This document shows positions 52,483 to 61,597 of a DNA stretch of 64,000 bases, one piece after another. The stretch comes from Hymenobacter sp. GOD-10R (GTDB taxonomy: Bacteria > Bacteroidota > Bacteroidia > Cytophagales > Hymenobacteraceae): contig NZ_CP141184.1 of the NCBI RefSeq assembly GCF_035609205.1, positions 2,942,501-3,006,500 of the forward strand, written 5' to 3'. The position numbers were made by a program, and so were the translations under genes. Position 1 is the stretch's first letter; every line of letters starts with the position of its first letter. The notes under the pieces were generated by a model. It was given only the letters and a program-made list of their open reading frames with translations. It was not told the DNA's origin and searched no databases.

Positions 52483-52743
52483 ATACCCAGCAAGTATCCT
52501 GGCTAAATAGGTGGAAAAGAGGGATAAGATCGGTGAGGCTTATCCAAAGAGCAGAGGCTAAAGATACGGGTGCAGAGCAAGAGTTTTGCTGCTGCAAGCG
52601 GGGAATAAATAGGAACAAATATGGAGACTGCTTATCACCTTCGGAGCAGCGCCAGTAAGAATGGGGTGAGAAGGTGTAAGTGCTTTATGCTTGCTTGTAG
52701 TGGGGCAATGAACCAGTTAGTTATAGCTAATCAAGCGCTATGG

Positions 52744-55068
52744 CTACGTCATGCCTAACAGCTCTCGTAGTACTGGCAGCACGCGCAGCCCACGCGCCAA
52801 GTCAATGTCCGTTTCCTGCTTTTGCTGCGCCATCGGTCCATCTACCGCCAGCGCTAATACCTGCTGCCGTTCGGGCTGGCTAAAATCGGCGAAGGAGCGG
52901 CGCAGCAGCGGCACGATTTCCTGAAACACAGGCTCGTCCAGGCTCGTCAGCCAATCGTCGAGCAACTCGAACAGCACGCCGTTGTGGATGAGCAGCAGGC
53001 CGCTCCCACGCAAGAAGCCTTCGATCCAGGCGGTGGCATATTCGGTGGGCTGAGCAGGCGCGAGGGCTAGGCCAAGCAGCGTGGCTGTGTCGTCGGGAGC
53101 TATCTGCTGGGCATCGAATAGTAGCCGGGTAGCAGCGCCAGCAAGCAGGCCACTGCTGCTAGGTTGTTGCGCAATGGTACGCAGGGCGGCATACCAACCA
53201 GCGTGTTGGGCTTCATCGGGCAGCAGGCGGATGGACTGGTGCACGGCTTCAATGCGTTCCAGCAACTGCCGGGCAGCATCCGCATCCAGGCCCGTGCATG
53301 CCAGAGGCAGCGAAATGCATAGGCGCGGAACCAAGTGGTGAACTACTTCTGCCACTTGGGCGCTTTCAGTGCGACGCACGTTGCCGTAACGCAGTACGTT
53401 CACCAGCGGCGGCAAGGCCGTGAGTAAGTGCACCACGTCGCGCGTGCCGGCGCTCAGCGTTTCGAGGCGGGCCACCAGCGCGGGTAGGGCCGGACCTAGG
53501 TCGGCGCGCAGGGCTTCTTCCAGCAGCTGACTAATCTGGCCTAGGTCGGTAGCTTCTTGGGCGCGGTGAGCGGCGGCTCCACTGGCAGCGGCCAAAATGG
53601 TGTTGCCCCAACGGCTAGCTTCTAGCACACCGAGCACCATTTCAGGACGCCATTGCAGCTCCCATACCTCGTGGAAGGTGCCGCTCTTGCCTTGCACTCG
53701 CTGCGGCTGACCCCACCGAATGCCGAGCAGCTGCAAACGGTGCAGCAAGTGGCTCCGACCTAGGTCGAGGTCTTTGCGCAGGTCGAGTGCAAGCGTTTTG
53801 CTGGCAGCTTCGGGCTTGAGACGCAAGGCTTTTTGCTGCTGCGCTAGGTCTTGCTGCAAGGGCGAGGCAGGTAGTTCCTCGGGCACTTCCCCTAGCTTCT
53901 CACCAATGACGAGCTGCTGGTGTACCAAGTGCAGCGCCTCCGCGTAGCCGCCCCCGAAGATGGACACCGCCGCTTCTTCCAACTCTGCAATGCCCGGCAA
54001 GGCTAGCCCGCGCACGGCCGCCAGCGCCTCCGCCAGCCGCACGCCTTCAATAGCGTGCGCCGACGAAGCGTCGATCTGCTGCGCCCGCAACAGGTGGGCA
54101 GCGCGCACCATCCAGTGCGTCACGATCCGGTCGCGGGGCTCGGCAAACAGTAGCTCGTACCAAGCCGGCGAGAGCACGCCCGCGCCGTAGCCCGACTGAA
54201 AAGCTAACCGCTCGTAGGTCCAGGGTACCCAGGTGGCTTCGGTGGGCACTTTCTTCAGGCCTTTGAGGCGGGCTTTGTCGTCTTTGGCGTAGCGCGGCAA
54301 CTCTTCGGCACGCAGCACCGGCGCGTGCCAGGCCCCACACACCACCGCCACGCGCTGGTAGCCTTGTTTGAGGGTGTTACGCAACGTCTCGCGCATGTAG
54401 GCCTCACGCAGCAAGGTCTCCTCTGATTCGGGTTGAGCTAGCTCCTCGCGTAACGCCGTCATCATCGATAGCACGACTTCGAAGGTGTCGGCGTGGCCGG
54501 TGCTGTGCTCGATGCGGGCTTCCCACCACCGTTCCCCGTCGGAGTAGCCGTCGAGGCGGGCGAGGTGGGCGATAGGGTCGTGCCGGAGTTCGGTTTCTGT
54601 TTCTTGCGCTAGGTTTTCAGAAGAAAAGCTAGGTTCCACTGCTGTCTCGTCTGCTTCCGGTGCTTCGGCCGCGCTGGGCGTTTTGTCTTCTCGTCGCAGA
54701 AGCTCACGAGGGGCCGCGCTAGGCACCTGCTCCACGGTATCGGGTAGCGCGAAGCGTAAGGCCATTGGCAGATCGAAGCAGCGCAAGTGGGCGTCGTGCT
54801 GCGCGCACCACTGCACCGCCTGCCACTCGGGCGAGAAGTGGGCGAAGGGTAGAAAGGTGGCCTGCGCATGCTGCTTGGGATTGTAGACTAGCAGGGCGAC
54901 AGGCGGCTGCAAATTGGGATTGGCCGCTAGAGCTAGCGCCTTCTCGCCGTCAGCTGGGCATTCGAGCAGCACGATGTCGGGTTGGTAATCGTCCAGTGCT
55001 TTCAGGAGGCTGGCGGTGCTGCCAGGCCCGTGGTGGCGGATGCCGCAGAGGTGGAGGTCGGTGGTCAT
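52744..55068 (-). CDS. DUF5682-like protein, part of the MoxR/vWA cluster
   Basis: This 774-residue product starts with HLCGIRHHGPGSTASLLKAL, a sequence I associate with DUF5682, and continues with VLLECPADGEKA. The N-terminal part (about 1-280) resembles a hydrolase fold of the TraB/ChaN/EreA kind, containing conserved His and Glu and VVCGAWHAP near 250. The remainder is alpha-helical with low recognisability. Proteins of this group are found with MoxR ATPases and vWA proteins, as here. A catalytic function is inferred, not seen. It follows the small gene at 55073 by 4 bp. Confidence 0.8.
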   Translation of the reverse strand: MTTDLHLCGIRHHGPGSTASLLKALDDYQPDIVLLECPADGEKALALAANPNLQPPVALLVYNPKQHAQATFLPFAHFSPEWQAVQWCAQHDAHLRCFDLPMALRFALPDTVEQVPSAAPRELLRREDKTPSAAEAPEADETAVEPSFSSENLAQETETELRHDPIAHLARLDGYSDGERWWEARIEHSTGHADTFEVVLSMMTALREELAQPESEETLLREAYMRETLRNTLKQGYQRVAVVCGAWHAPVLRAEELPRYAKDDKARLKGLKKVPTEATWVPWTYERLAFQSGYGAGVLSPAWYELLFAEPRDRIVTHWMVRAAHLLRAQQIDASSAHAIEGVRLAEALAAVRGLALPGIAELEEAAVSIFGGGYAEALHLVHQQLVIGEKLGEVPEELPASPLQQDLAQQQKALRLKPEAASKTLALDLRKDLDLGRSHLLHRLQLLGIRWGQPQRVQGKSGTFHEVWELQWRPEMVLGVLEASRWGNTILAAASGAAAHRAQEATDLGQISQLLEEALRADLGPALPALVARLETLSAGTRDVVHLLTALPPLVNVLRYGNVRRTESAQVAEVVHHLVPRLCISLPLACTGLDADAARQLLERIEAVHQSIRLLPDEAQHAGWYAALRTIAQQPSSSGLLAGAATRLLFDAQQIAPDDTATLLGLALAPAQPTEYATAWIEGFLRGSGLLLIHNGVLFELLDDWLTSLDEPVFQEIVPLLRRSFADFSQPERQQVLALAVDGPMAQQKQETDIDLARGLRVLPVLRELLGMT

Positions 55069-55072
55069 TGTT

Positions 55073-55522
55073 CTAGGGAGTGGAAGAGCTAAATGGCGGT
55101 TGTTTCATCCGCTCATTCTTGTAATTGCCCTTGATATCATCTGGTATCTGTAACCAGATATGATCCGGAATACCAGGCTGACTTTTATTAGCAAATTGTT
55201 TTTCTTCGTCCCAAGTCGTTATAAAATCCCAATAAACAAGGAAAAAATCACCTGCTAGAACAAAGTCCATCCAGCCATCAGCAACTAGGCAATCAGCCTC
55301 ATCAAAAATGGTTATGCCAGAATAATTTTCAAGATACCCGTCTAGGTATATAGCGTCATTTCCTTCAATGCAGCTTTCTGACCAGTCGAATTTTAAAACT
55401 GGCTTATCGATATGATAATATCTTAGATCAACGATGAGCTGCTCCTCAACAAGTTTTCGTAGCTGAGGCCCCATAGGGCTGGAAAGGCCTAGGTCAGTGT
55501 AATTAGGCTTGTGTTTTTGCAT
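55073..55522 (-). CDS. Small hypothetical protein between DUF5682 and the membrane gene
   Basis: The 149-residue product is acidic and AT-rich in coding, without signal peptide. It has several W/D/Y-rich segments (YHIDKPVLKFDWSESCIEG region) but no recognised family. ATG at 55522 is used; a TTG four codons earlier is possible. Its start overlaps the end of the upstream membrane gene by 20 bp, implying translational coupling. It differs in composition from the large GC-rich cluster genes, suggesting an insert. Confidence 0.6.
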   Translation of the reverse strand: MQKHKPNYTDLGLSSPMGPQLRKLVEEQLIVDLRYYHIDKPVLKFDWSESCIEGNDAIYLDGYLENYSGITIFDEADCLVADGWMDFVLAGDFFLVYWDFITTWDEEKQFANKSQPGIPDHIWLQIPDDIKGNYKNERMKQPPFSSSTP

Positions 55523-56099
55523 CAGTAAGATCAATCTGACTTGTTACACCTCGCTCATGGAGTATCTGCTTCGCTGCCTCTAATGCATCGGGTACGACAT
55601 TCTGATTGCGTACCATCTCCAGCAAACTTTCCTCAGACCTCTTGGCGAATGTGGCTTTGAACTTGGCTATACGTTCGCGTTGGTTGTCAGCTTTCTTTTG
55701 AGGACTAGGTGACGGAATCACATAAGCTCGTAGAAAGCGGTGAGCACTCTGCTTATTGAGAAAATAGTAAATGACAAGTAGCAGCAGAGAGAGAGGTTGA
55801 ATTCCAATCGGGCCTATTCCGAAACTATCTTTATCGGGAGTGAAATTGGCGAGGTTGAACAGCCCCATGGTTAAAGTCAGGATGAGAACCGGCTTGAACA
55901 CGCTTCTTTTTAGGAAGTAAACAAGCAGACTTACGGCGACTCCTGCGAAGCCTACGTAGTGGGGCAGGCTAAATACTCTGTCGTAATATGCGCCTGCATA
56001 ATACACTTTGTCAAAAAGGATTGTAAGGAGTGTATAGACACATATTCCAGCTAAAGCCAATAGAGGGATAATGTTTCTGTGAATTCGAAGTAGCTTCAT
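55503..56099 (-). CDS. Small membrane protein with a C-terminal helical tail, in the MoxR cluster
   Basis: The 198-residue product has about four transmembrane helices (about 10-28, 45-65, 68-90 and 100-118) and a soluble C-terminal helical part. That part ends DALEAAKQILHERG, matching a motif frequent in Bacteroidota membrane proteins of unknown role. ATG at 56099 is chosen because it opens with a basic residue run before helix 1; longer frames add 35 unlikely residues. It follows MoxR by 20 bp and overlaps the small soluble gene, forming a coupled pair inserted between MoxR and DUF5682. Confidence 0.6.
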   Translation of the reverse strand: MKLLRIHRNIIPLLALAGICVYTLLTILFDKVYYAGAYYDRVFSLPHYVGFAGVAVSLLVYFLKRSVFKPVLILTLTMGLFNLANFTPDKDSFGIGPIGIQPLSLLLLVIYYFLNKQSAHRFLRAYVIPSPSPQKKADNQRERIAKFKATFAKRSEESLLEMVRNQNVVPDALEAAKQILHERGVTSQIDLTDAKTQA

Positions 56100-56119
56100 G
56101 GGATACAATAAAATTGCTT

Positions 56120-57217
56120 TTACTCCACCACTTCCCGGCACGCCCGATACAAATCTTTCCACCCATCCCGCTCCTTCACCACGGTTTCGAGATATTCTAG
56201 CCACACTACGCGGTCTTGCACGGGGTCTTTGATGACGGCGCCGGTGAGGCCGGCGGCTAGGTCGGCGGCTTGCAGGGTGCCGTCGCCGAAGTAGGCGGCT
56301 AGGGCTAGGCCGCTGTTGAGCACCGAAATAGCCTCGCCGGTGCTGAGCGTGCCGCTGGGGCTTTTGAGCTTAGTTTTGCCGTTCTCAGTCACGCCCGAGC
56401 GCAGTTCGCGGAAGATGGTCACGAGGCGGCTGATCTGCTCTAGAGCGGCGGTAGTGGGCGGCAGTTGTAGGGCGCGGCCGGTTTTCTCCACTCGCGAGTG
56501 CACAATCTGCACTTCCTCGGCTACGGAAGTGGGCAGGGGCAGCACGACCGTGTTGAAGCGGCGACGCAGGGCGCTGCTCAACTCGTTCACGCCTTTGTCG
56601 CGGTCGTTGGCGGTGGCTATCACGTTGAAGCCGCGTGTGGCCTGCACCTCGGTAGCTAGCTCGGGCACGGGCAACACCTTCTCAGAGAGCACCGTGATGA
56701 GCGTATCCTGCACGTCGGAGGGGATGCGCGTGAGTTCTTCCACCCGCACCAAGCTGCCTTCCTGCATGCCTTTGAGCAGGGGCGAGGGCACCAGCGCCCC
56801 GGCCGAAGGTCCTTCGGCAATAAGGCGGGCGTAGTTCCAAGAGTAGCGAATGGCATCTTCGGAAGTGCCCGCCGTGCCCTGTATAAGTAGGTTAGAATGC
56901 CCGCTGATGGCCGCCGTTAGGTGCTCCGATACCCAGCTTTTCGCCGTGCCGGGTACGCCGAGCAGCAGCAGGGCGCGGTCGGTGGCGAGGGTAGCTACGG
57001 CAATTTCCATCAGCCGCCGCTGCCCGATGTACTTGGGCTCAATCTCAAAGCCATTATCTAGCTTACCGCCGAGCAGGTATGTCACCACCGCCCAAGGCGA
57101 GAGTTTCCAGTTAGGCGGCTTGGGGCGGTCGTCGAGGGCAATGAGGGCGGCGAGTTCTTCAGCGTATTGCACCTCAGCGTGCGGGCGTAGAATTTCGGAA
57201 GAGGGATTGAGCGACAT
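56120..57217 (-). CDS. MoxR-family AAA+ ATPase
   Basis: The 365-residue AAA+ protein has GVPGTAKSW (about residue 88) as Walker A, LVRVEELTRIPSDVQD as the Walker B-like region, a sensor 1 segment (NVIATANDRDKG) and a late sensor 2 Arg region. GTAKS and the helix-2 insert pattern mark the MoxR family. These ATPases act with vWA proteins as chaperone-like remodellers that insert metals or mature complexes. Here the vWA gene is downstream on the same strand, separated by DUF5682 and the kinase genes. Helices of the C-terminal lid occupy about 270-365. Confidence 0.92.
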   Translation of the reverse strand: MSLNPSSEILRPHAEVQYAEELAALIALDDRPKPPNWKLSPWAVVTYLLGGKLDNGFEIEPKYIGQRRLMEIAVATLATDRALLLLGVPGTAKSWVSEHLTAAISGHSNLLIQGTAGTSEDAIRYSWNYARLIAEGPSAGALVPSPLLKGMQEGSLVRVEELTRIPSDVQDTLITVLSEKVLPVPELATEVQATRGFNVIATANDRDKGVNELSSALRRRFNTVVLPLPTSVAEEVQIVHSRVEKTGRALQLPPTTAALEQISRLVTIFRELRSGVTENGKTKLKSPSGTLSTGEAISVLNSGLALAAYFGDGTLQAADLAAGLTGAVIKDPVQDRVVWLEYLETVVKERDGWKDLYRACREVVE

Positions 57218-57347
57218 ATAGGAAGTTAGAGGCTAGGAGTTGGAAATTAGCAATGTACAATATTGGTTAGCAGCTACTTAGATTTATGGCATGACAAGCC
57301 GAAATAGGTTTATAGCGTGATCAAGCCTGATCATACAATTGCGCCGC

Positions 57348-57449
57348 CTGTCATCCCGAGCTTGCGAAGGACCTTATCACGTTTGAACAAGTCGTTGTTG
57401 TGTCTGTCGTTTGAGCATGACAAGGTCCTTCGCAAGCTCAGGATGACAG
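57348..57449. repeat. Long inverted repeat, family C, copy 2
   Basis: Arms 57348-57375 and 57422-57449 (28 bp, one mismatch) contain GTCATCC[C/T]GAGCTTGCGAAGG, closely related to the 29995-30102 element. The 46-bp spacer is variable. It lies between MoxR and DUF5691 inside the cluster and may act as a terminator or mRNA processing site. Confidence 0.88.
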
Positions 57450-57457
57450 AGAGGCGT

Positions 57458-59011
57458 TCAGCCGTCGGGGGCGGGTAGTTCGGTGAGGGTTTCGTGGAGC
57501 TGTTGGCGAAAGTAAAGCGCACTTAAAAACTGCTCGGTAGCAGTGTTGATGGAAGAATCTACGTGGCCTAGGTTGCGCAAAGCCTTGGCGCAGTGGGCGT
57601 ACTCGGTGGGCGGCACCGTTAGCTGCATGTGGCGCAGAAGCTGTGTGAGCCGGTAGATGAGGAGGTACTGCTGCGAGCTGTTGGAGACGGTCAGCGTGTT
57701 TTCGATGATTTCCAAAGCCTTGTGCGTGAGAGCTTCCGGCCATGGGCCGGGCAAGTCTACCAGCAGCGTTTCCCAGCGCGCTTCGGGCTGGGTGAAGCGC
57801 GGGTGCCGTGGCAGGTGCGCCAAAAGTAGCCGCGTGACCTCTGTGTGGCTAGCTGTTGCTATGGCTTGGAAAGACGTGAGCGGCGGCACGTTGTCGTGGG
57901 TGAGCTGCAAACCTAGGTAGGCGAGGGCCCAAGCGGCGGAGCGGTGCAGCAGCAGAGCATACTTCCAAGCTGGTAGCAGCAACGAAGCCCACTCGCTAGT
58001 AGCCGCTAGCGCCAGCAGATCGGCAGGGGAGATGTCCCAGTGGGCAGTCCACCGCTCGGGCGGAATCAGGGCTAGGAACTGACCTAGCCACGCCGCCTTT
58101 TCGCCAGTGAAGCGGTTGTCTTTCTGCTCAATACCATCCGCTTGCCATGCCGGCGACCACGCAGCGGGCAAGGTGACATCCAGCTTTTTGCGGCCCAGTA
58201 GCGGCTTTTTTAGCTCTAGACAAGGCAGGGCGTATTGCCACAAACGTTCTACTAAGGTATTGCCAGGCGTGCGTGCCAGCAAGGGCGTTACCGTTTGGCG
58301 AACTTCCTTGCTTTTTGAGGCCAAATAGTGCTCTAGCAGCGGAGCATCGTCGGCGTGTAGGGTAGGAACCGGAATGAGCGTCGATAGGAGTGCGGCTTGC
58401 GTTTTGACGGGCTCCAGGGGCAAAGCAACGGCTAATAGCTCCCGGGCCTGCGCGGGGTCTTGCTGTCGTATGGTTTGTAAATAGGTCTGTCGTTGGCTGA
58501 GCGTGCCGGTTTCCCACGTTGCTGAGTCGGGCACCTCTGAAGCGGCTAGCACGTGCTGCCACTCCGAATTGAGCCGCACCAGCCACGAGCCCCGCTCCCC
58601 GAGCACTGCCGCGGCCGGCGCGTGCAGCTCAGAGCGGGTACGTACATAGTTGAGCAGGGATACCAACTGCTGGTGTGGTACCCGGCGCCCAACTTGCGCT
58701 ACGCTGACCAAATAATCGGACAGCAACGCAGGGTAGCGTTCCATCAATAGTTGACGCAACGCATCCTGGCCTTTCAAACCTAAGGTCGGCGCGGTTTCAG
58801 CTGGCGCCAGCTGCGTTTCGGAAGGGGCGGCTACGGGCGCTTTGAAGCCCGCTTTGCGCACCAGGGCCAAGGAGCCTGCTGCTAACAAAACTTGCTCCTC
58901 GCGGGATGCTGGCGTGGGCAACTCTGCCAAGCTAGGTACTCCTTCGCCGCTTTGGCGGGTGCCAAGCAGGGTCACGCGCAGCAATTGTTGCCAGTCGGTG
59001 TGCGGGTTCAT
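57458..59011 (-). CDS. DUF5691-like protein, partner of the SWIM zinc-finger gene
   Basis: The 517-residue product is largely alpha-helical, with no signal peptide. The opening MNPHTDWQQLLRVTLLGT is what I recall for DUF5691. The remaining sequence looks like helical repeats, without catalytic motif. Its ATG at 59011 shares 4 bp with the stop codon (ATGA) of the SWIM gene, so the two are translationally coupled. This pair, MoxR, vWA and DUF5682 probably act together. Confidence 0.8.
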   Translation of the reverse strand: MNPHTDWQQLLRVTLLGTRQSGEGVPSLAELPTPASREEQVLLAAGSLALVRKAGFKAPVAAPSETQLAPAETAPTLGLKGQDALRQLLMERYPALLSDYLVSVAQVGRRVPHQQLVSLLNYVRTRSELHAPAAAVLGERGSWLVRLNSEWQHVLAASEVPDSATWETGTLSQRQTYLQTIRQQDPAQARELLAVALPLEPVKTQAALLSTLIPVPTLHADDAPLLEHYLASKSKEVRQTVTPLLARTPGNTLVERLWQYALPCLELKKPLLGRKKLDVTLPAAWSPAWQADGIEQKDNRFTGEKAAWLGQFLALIPPERWTAHWDISPADLLALAATSEWASLLLPAWKYALLLHRSAAWALAYLGLQLTHDNVPPLTSFQAIATASHTEVTRLLLAHLPRHPRFTQPEARWETLLVDLPGPWPEALTHKALEIIENTLTVSNSSQQYLLIYRLTQLLRHMQLTVPPTEYAHCAKALRNLGHVDSSINTATEQFLSALYFRQQLHETLTELPAPDG

Positions 59012-60378
59012 GCGGAAATGGCTGTTGGGGCCGCTACCGGCGCGGCCCAGTGCATGATGGGAAAAAAGGCGTGGCCATTCCACTCACCGAAGATCGTGAG
59101 CGGTTGCCCACCACTGGCGGCCAGGAGTTGCCAGGCTAGCTCTGGGTCGCAGCGTAGGGGCAATTGGAGCTGCTCGGTTGGGTGAAAGAGAATGGGCTGC
59201 GCCTTAGGGTCGAACTGGGGTATTACGCCATTAAGCGTCACGGGCCACTCGCGCAGCCAAGGCAAGTGGCTAAGCGCGGTGGTATAAGTGTCGAGGAAAC
59301 CATGAATGGAGTTGCCAGCAGGCATCAGGCGAGGCCGGATGCCGCTGAATGTCCAGGCGCCTGTCGTCACAGCGCGCAGCGGGCAGGCGCTGGGGTAAAA
59401 GGCGAGACTGCCCACGTACTGGCCAGCAGGCACCAACGCTGTGGCAAAAGCTTGGCCGCCAAAAGAATACTCCAGCACCAGTGCGTAACGCCCCGTGCCA
59501 ATGCCCCACAGCCAGGTTCGGCGGGCCAGTAGCCGTTCTTCCTCCTTTGTGACTTGCCCTACCACCAACCAAGTGTCAGCCACGGCAGGTTGCTGGGCTT
59601 GCACGTCTTCCTTCTTGCTATTGATGCCAACGAGTTGAAGAACATCCTGCTGAAGCTCCGGGGATAGTTGCTCTAGCCGCAGGAAGGCACGCACCAGCAA
59701 GTATAACTCGCCGAGCCGGGCCAACAGCCGCTCTGGCCAATCGAGGCCCGCGTAGCGCAATGTAGCCAACTCGCGCAGCACGGAAGCTAGGCCAGGGAGT
59801 TGATCATCAACGAGGCGCGCCGCCTGGTTTTCCCAGAAGGTGCGGGGCTGATTTTCGGTTTGAGCTAGGCCCGCGCTGATAAGGTCTTGCAGCCAGATCA
59901 GTAGTTCCGCTGCGCCGCGCTGCATGCGTTGCAAACGAGCTTCGCTAACGAGGCTAGCCGCCTCTTGTACAGTAGATTCCTCAACTTCCGAAGCGCTAGG
60001 GTCATCGATGGCTTTTGCGACGGGCGCTTGGGTGACTTTCTTGGGCTGGTTTTGCTCCCGCTTAGCAAGCCACTCTGCCAGCCAAGGGGGCGATGTGTTG
60101 CCCGTAAAGCGCGCTGCTTCACGTGCTAACAAGAGCAGCAGCCCCGCGCCGTGCTTGCAAGGGAATACCCGGCTCGGGCAAGAACACTTGAAAGCAGGCT
60201 CCGTGAGGTCGATGCCAACTTGATAGGGCTTGGAGCCACTGCCCGCGCATTCGCCCCAGGCGGCCGTGTCGGTGCGGCCTAGGTTGCTCCACTTGGGAGG
60301 CATGGCGAGGTCAAGACCCCGCTTGAGCGTGCCGGCGTCGGTCACCAGCGCGCGTACTTGTTCTTCCGTCCAGATCAA
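59008..60378 (-). CDS. SWIM zinc-finger protein
   Basis: The 456-residue product has a SWIM zinc finger with C-x-C...C-x-H (FKCSCPSRVFPCKHG, about residues 63-77) near the N-terminus, followed by a long helical domain (about 120-450) with no recognised fold. SWIM fingers bind DNA or protein. The best start is TTG at 60376-60378, since the next Met would remove part of the domain. It is the first gene of the cluster in transcription order and couples to DUF5691 by an ATGA overlap. Confidence 0.85.
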   Translation of the reverse strand: MIWTEEQVRALVTDAGTLKRGLDLAMPPKWSNLGRTDTAAWGECAGSGSKPYQVGIDLTEPAFKCSCPSRVFPCKHGAGLLLLLAREAARFTGNTSPPWLAEWLAKREQNQPKKVTQAPVAKAIDDPSASEVEESTVQEAASLVSEARLQRMQRGAAELLIWLQDLISAGLAQTENQPRTFWENQAARLVDDQLPGLASVLRELATLRYAGLDWPERLLARLGELYLLVRAFLRLEQLSPELQQDVLQLVGINSKKEDVQAQQPAVADTWLVVGQVTKEEERLLARRTWLWGIGTGRYALVLEYSFGGQAFATALVPAGQYVGSLAFYPSACPLRAVTTGAWTFSGIRPRLMPAGNSIHGFLDTYTTALSHLPWLREWPVTLNGVIPQFDPKAQPILFHPTEQLQLPLRCDPELAWQLLAASGGQPLTIFGEWNGHAFFPIMHWAAPVAAPTAISA

Positions 60379-60536
60379 CTAACAAGGCCGTTTGCGGCGT
60401 AAAAATCAGCGTCGTATTAGATGCCTAAAATAGTAGCTGAGCTTGGAAAGGCAAGCTAATATAATTAGAAAAATTGCTAAATATTGTAGTAATCAGATGC
60501 TCAATGTGTTGGGTTTGCTCCTCAAAAGCTAGCATA

Positions 60537-60887
60537 CTAAGTCGCAAACGAAGCGCCGCAGTTTTGGCACTGGTATAAGGTGGTGCCAGCGTAGAATAGG
60601 CGTTTCCACCACCGCACATGCGGCGCCGGCAACGTGTCCGTGGAGCCGCAGCGTGGGCAGCGGTTCGGTACTTCCGCCGTGCGGTGCTGCTCAAACTCGG
60701 CCACGATGCCCCGTGCAGCTTCGACCTCATCTTCCTCAATCAGGAGCTGGTAATAAAGTCCGTCGCCAAACGGAAAGGAGGGCGGGCCAGCGCTCTTAAC
60801 CAGAGCAATGATTTCTGCCTCGCGCAGGTCGTTGTATAAAGTCACCGCCTCGGCGTACGTCAGGTAGTCGGCGGCAGGAATGAGCAT
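60537..60887 (-). CDS. DUF2007-like signal-transducing protein with a C-terminal zinc ribbon
   Basis: The 116-residue product has a small alpha/beta DUF2007 domain (about 8-68), with LIEEDEVEAARGI typical of it, and a C-terminal zinc ribbon with CPRCGS and CQNCGA (about 76-112). Function is unknown; it is often called a putative signal transducing protein. Gap regions on both sides have no features. Confidence 0.8.
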   Translation of the reverse strand: MLIPAADYLTYAEAVTLYNDLREAEIIALVKSAGPPSFPFGDGLYYQLLIEEDEVEAARGIVAEFEQHRTAEVPNRCPRCGSTDTLPAPHVRWWKRLFYAGTTLYQCQNCGASFAT

Positions 60888-60922
60888 GAGAAAAGCTAGG
60901 GTTAAGAGGCTAACGTGGTTCC

Positions 60923-61471
60923 TTACCCCCGCCGAGCGCGCCGTACGGGCAACTTTTGGCGCAACCGGTACACGTACACCAACAAGCTCGCGCTGAGCAA
61001 GGCCAGCGCTACGGCTATTAGTTCGCGGCTGGTGCGGGTGGCATCAGCAGTGGCGAGCTGCTCCTGCGCTTCGGCTAGCTTTTTCTGTCGCTGCTTGTCG
61101 CGAAGCTCGAGGTCTTGAATTTGGTTTTGCAGGTCGTAGAACCGCTCGCGGGTGGAGGACTGGTCGCCCTGCGCTAGGCTTGCTTGCCGCTCGGCCTGGG
61201 TTTTCTCCGCCACGATGCCCGCCGTGCGACGAATGCCGCTTTCTTTTACCGCCTGAATTAGCTCGCTGTCTTTGCGAATAATGCCCTTCAGCGCATCCAC
61301 CACCTCCTGCAGGTCTTTCTTGCTAGGCTTGTTGCCAAAAAGGCTATTGCGCTGGGCATTAGCTTCTTCGTACTGGCGAACCAACGTTTCTCGCTCCTGA
61401 ATGAGGTGGGGAACGGGGTCATCGACGGGCGCGGGCTGTTGGAGTAGGAGGGCAAGAACCAGGAATTTCAT
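60923..61471 (-). CDS. Small membrane protein with a coiled coil and C-terminal transmembrane helix
   Basis: The 182-residue product has a short N-terminal hydrophobic stretch (about 1-14, possibly a signal peptide), a long charged helical region (about 25-145) with Glu/Gln/Lys heptads, and one C-terminal transmembrane helix (about 150-168) followed by Arg residues. Such architecture suggests a membrane-anchored coiled coil, perhaps a spacer or scaffold. No family identified. ATG at 61471 is used, as longer frames add 38 residues unlike the rest. Confidence 0.65.
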   Translation of the reverse strand: MKFLVLALLLQQPAPVDDPVPHLIQERETLVRQYEEANAQRNSLFGNKPSKKDLQEVVDALKGIIRKDSELIQAVKESGIRRTAGIVAEKTQAERQASLAQGDQSSTRERFYDLQNQIQDLELRDKQRQKKLAEAQEQLATADATRTSRELIAVALALLSASLLVYVYRLRQKLPVRRARRG

Positions 61472-61597
61472 ACGGCAAAATAGGCAGATTGTAGGAACGT
61501 GCCACGGCGCATTTATTCCTAAACGATCTGGCCGTAACGCAAGAGCATGACCTAGGCTACCCCAAACGCCGCAGACAACGAGCACCTTGGCGCATTT

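Noticed and set aside
52254..52493. A Cys/Leu-rich frame overlapping the kinase N-terminus
   Set aside because: The alternative frame reads through hydrophobic codons of the signal peptide region, has no ATG and would not explain the continuous kinase frame.
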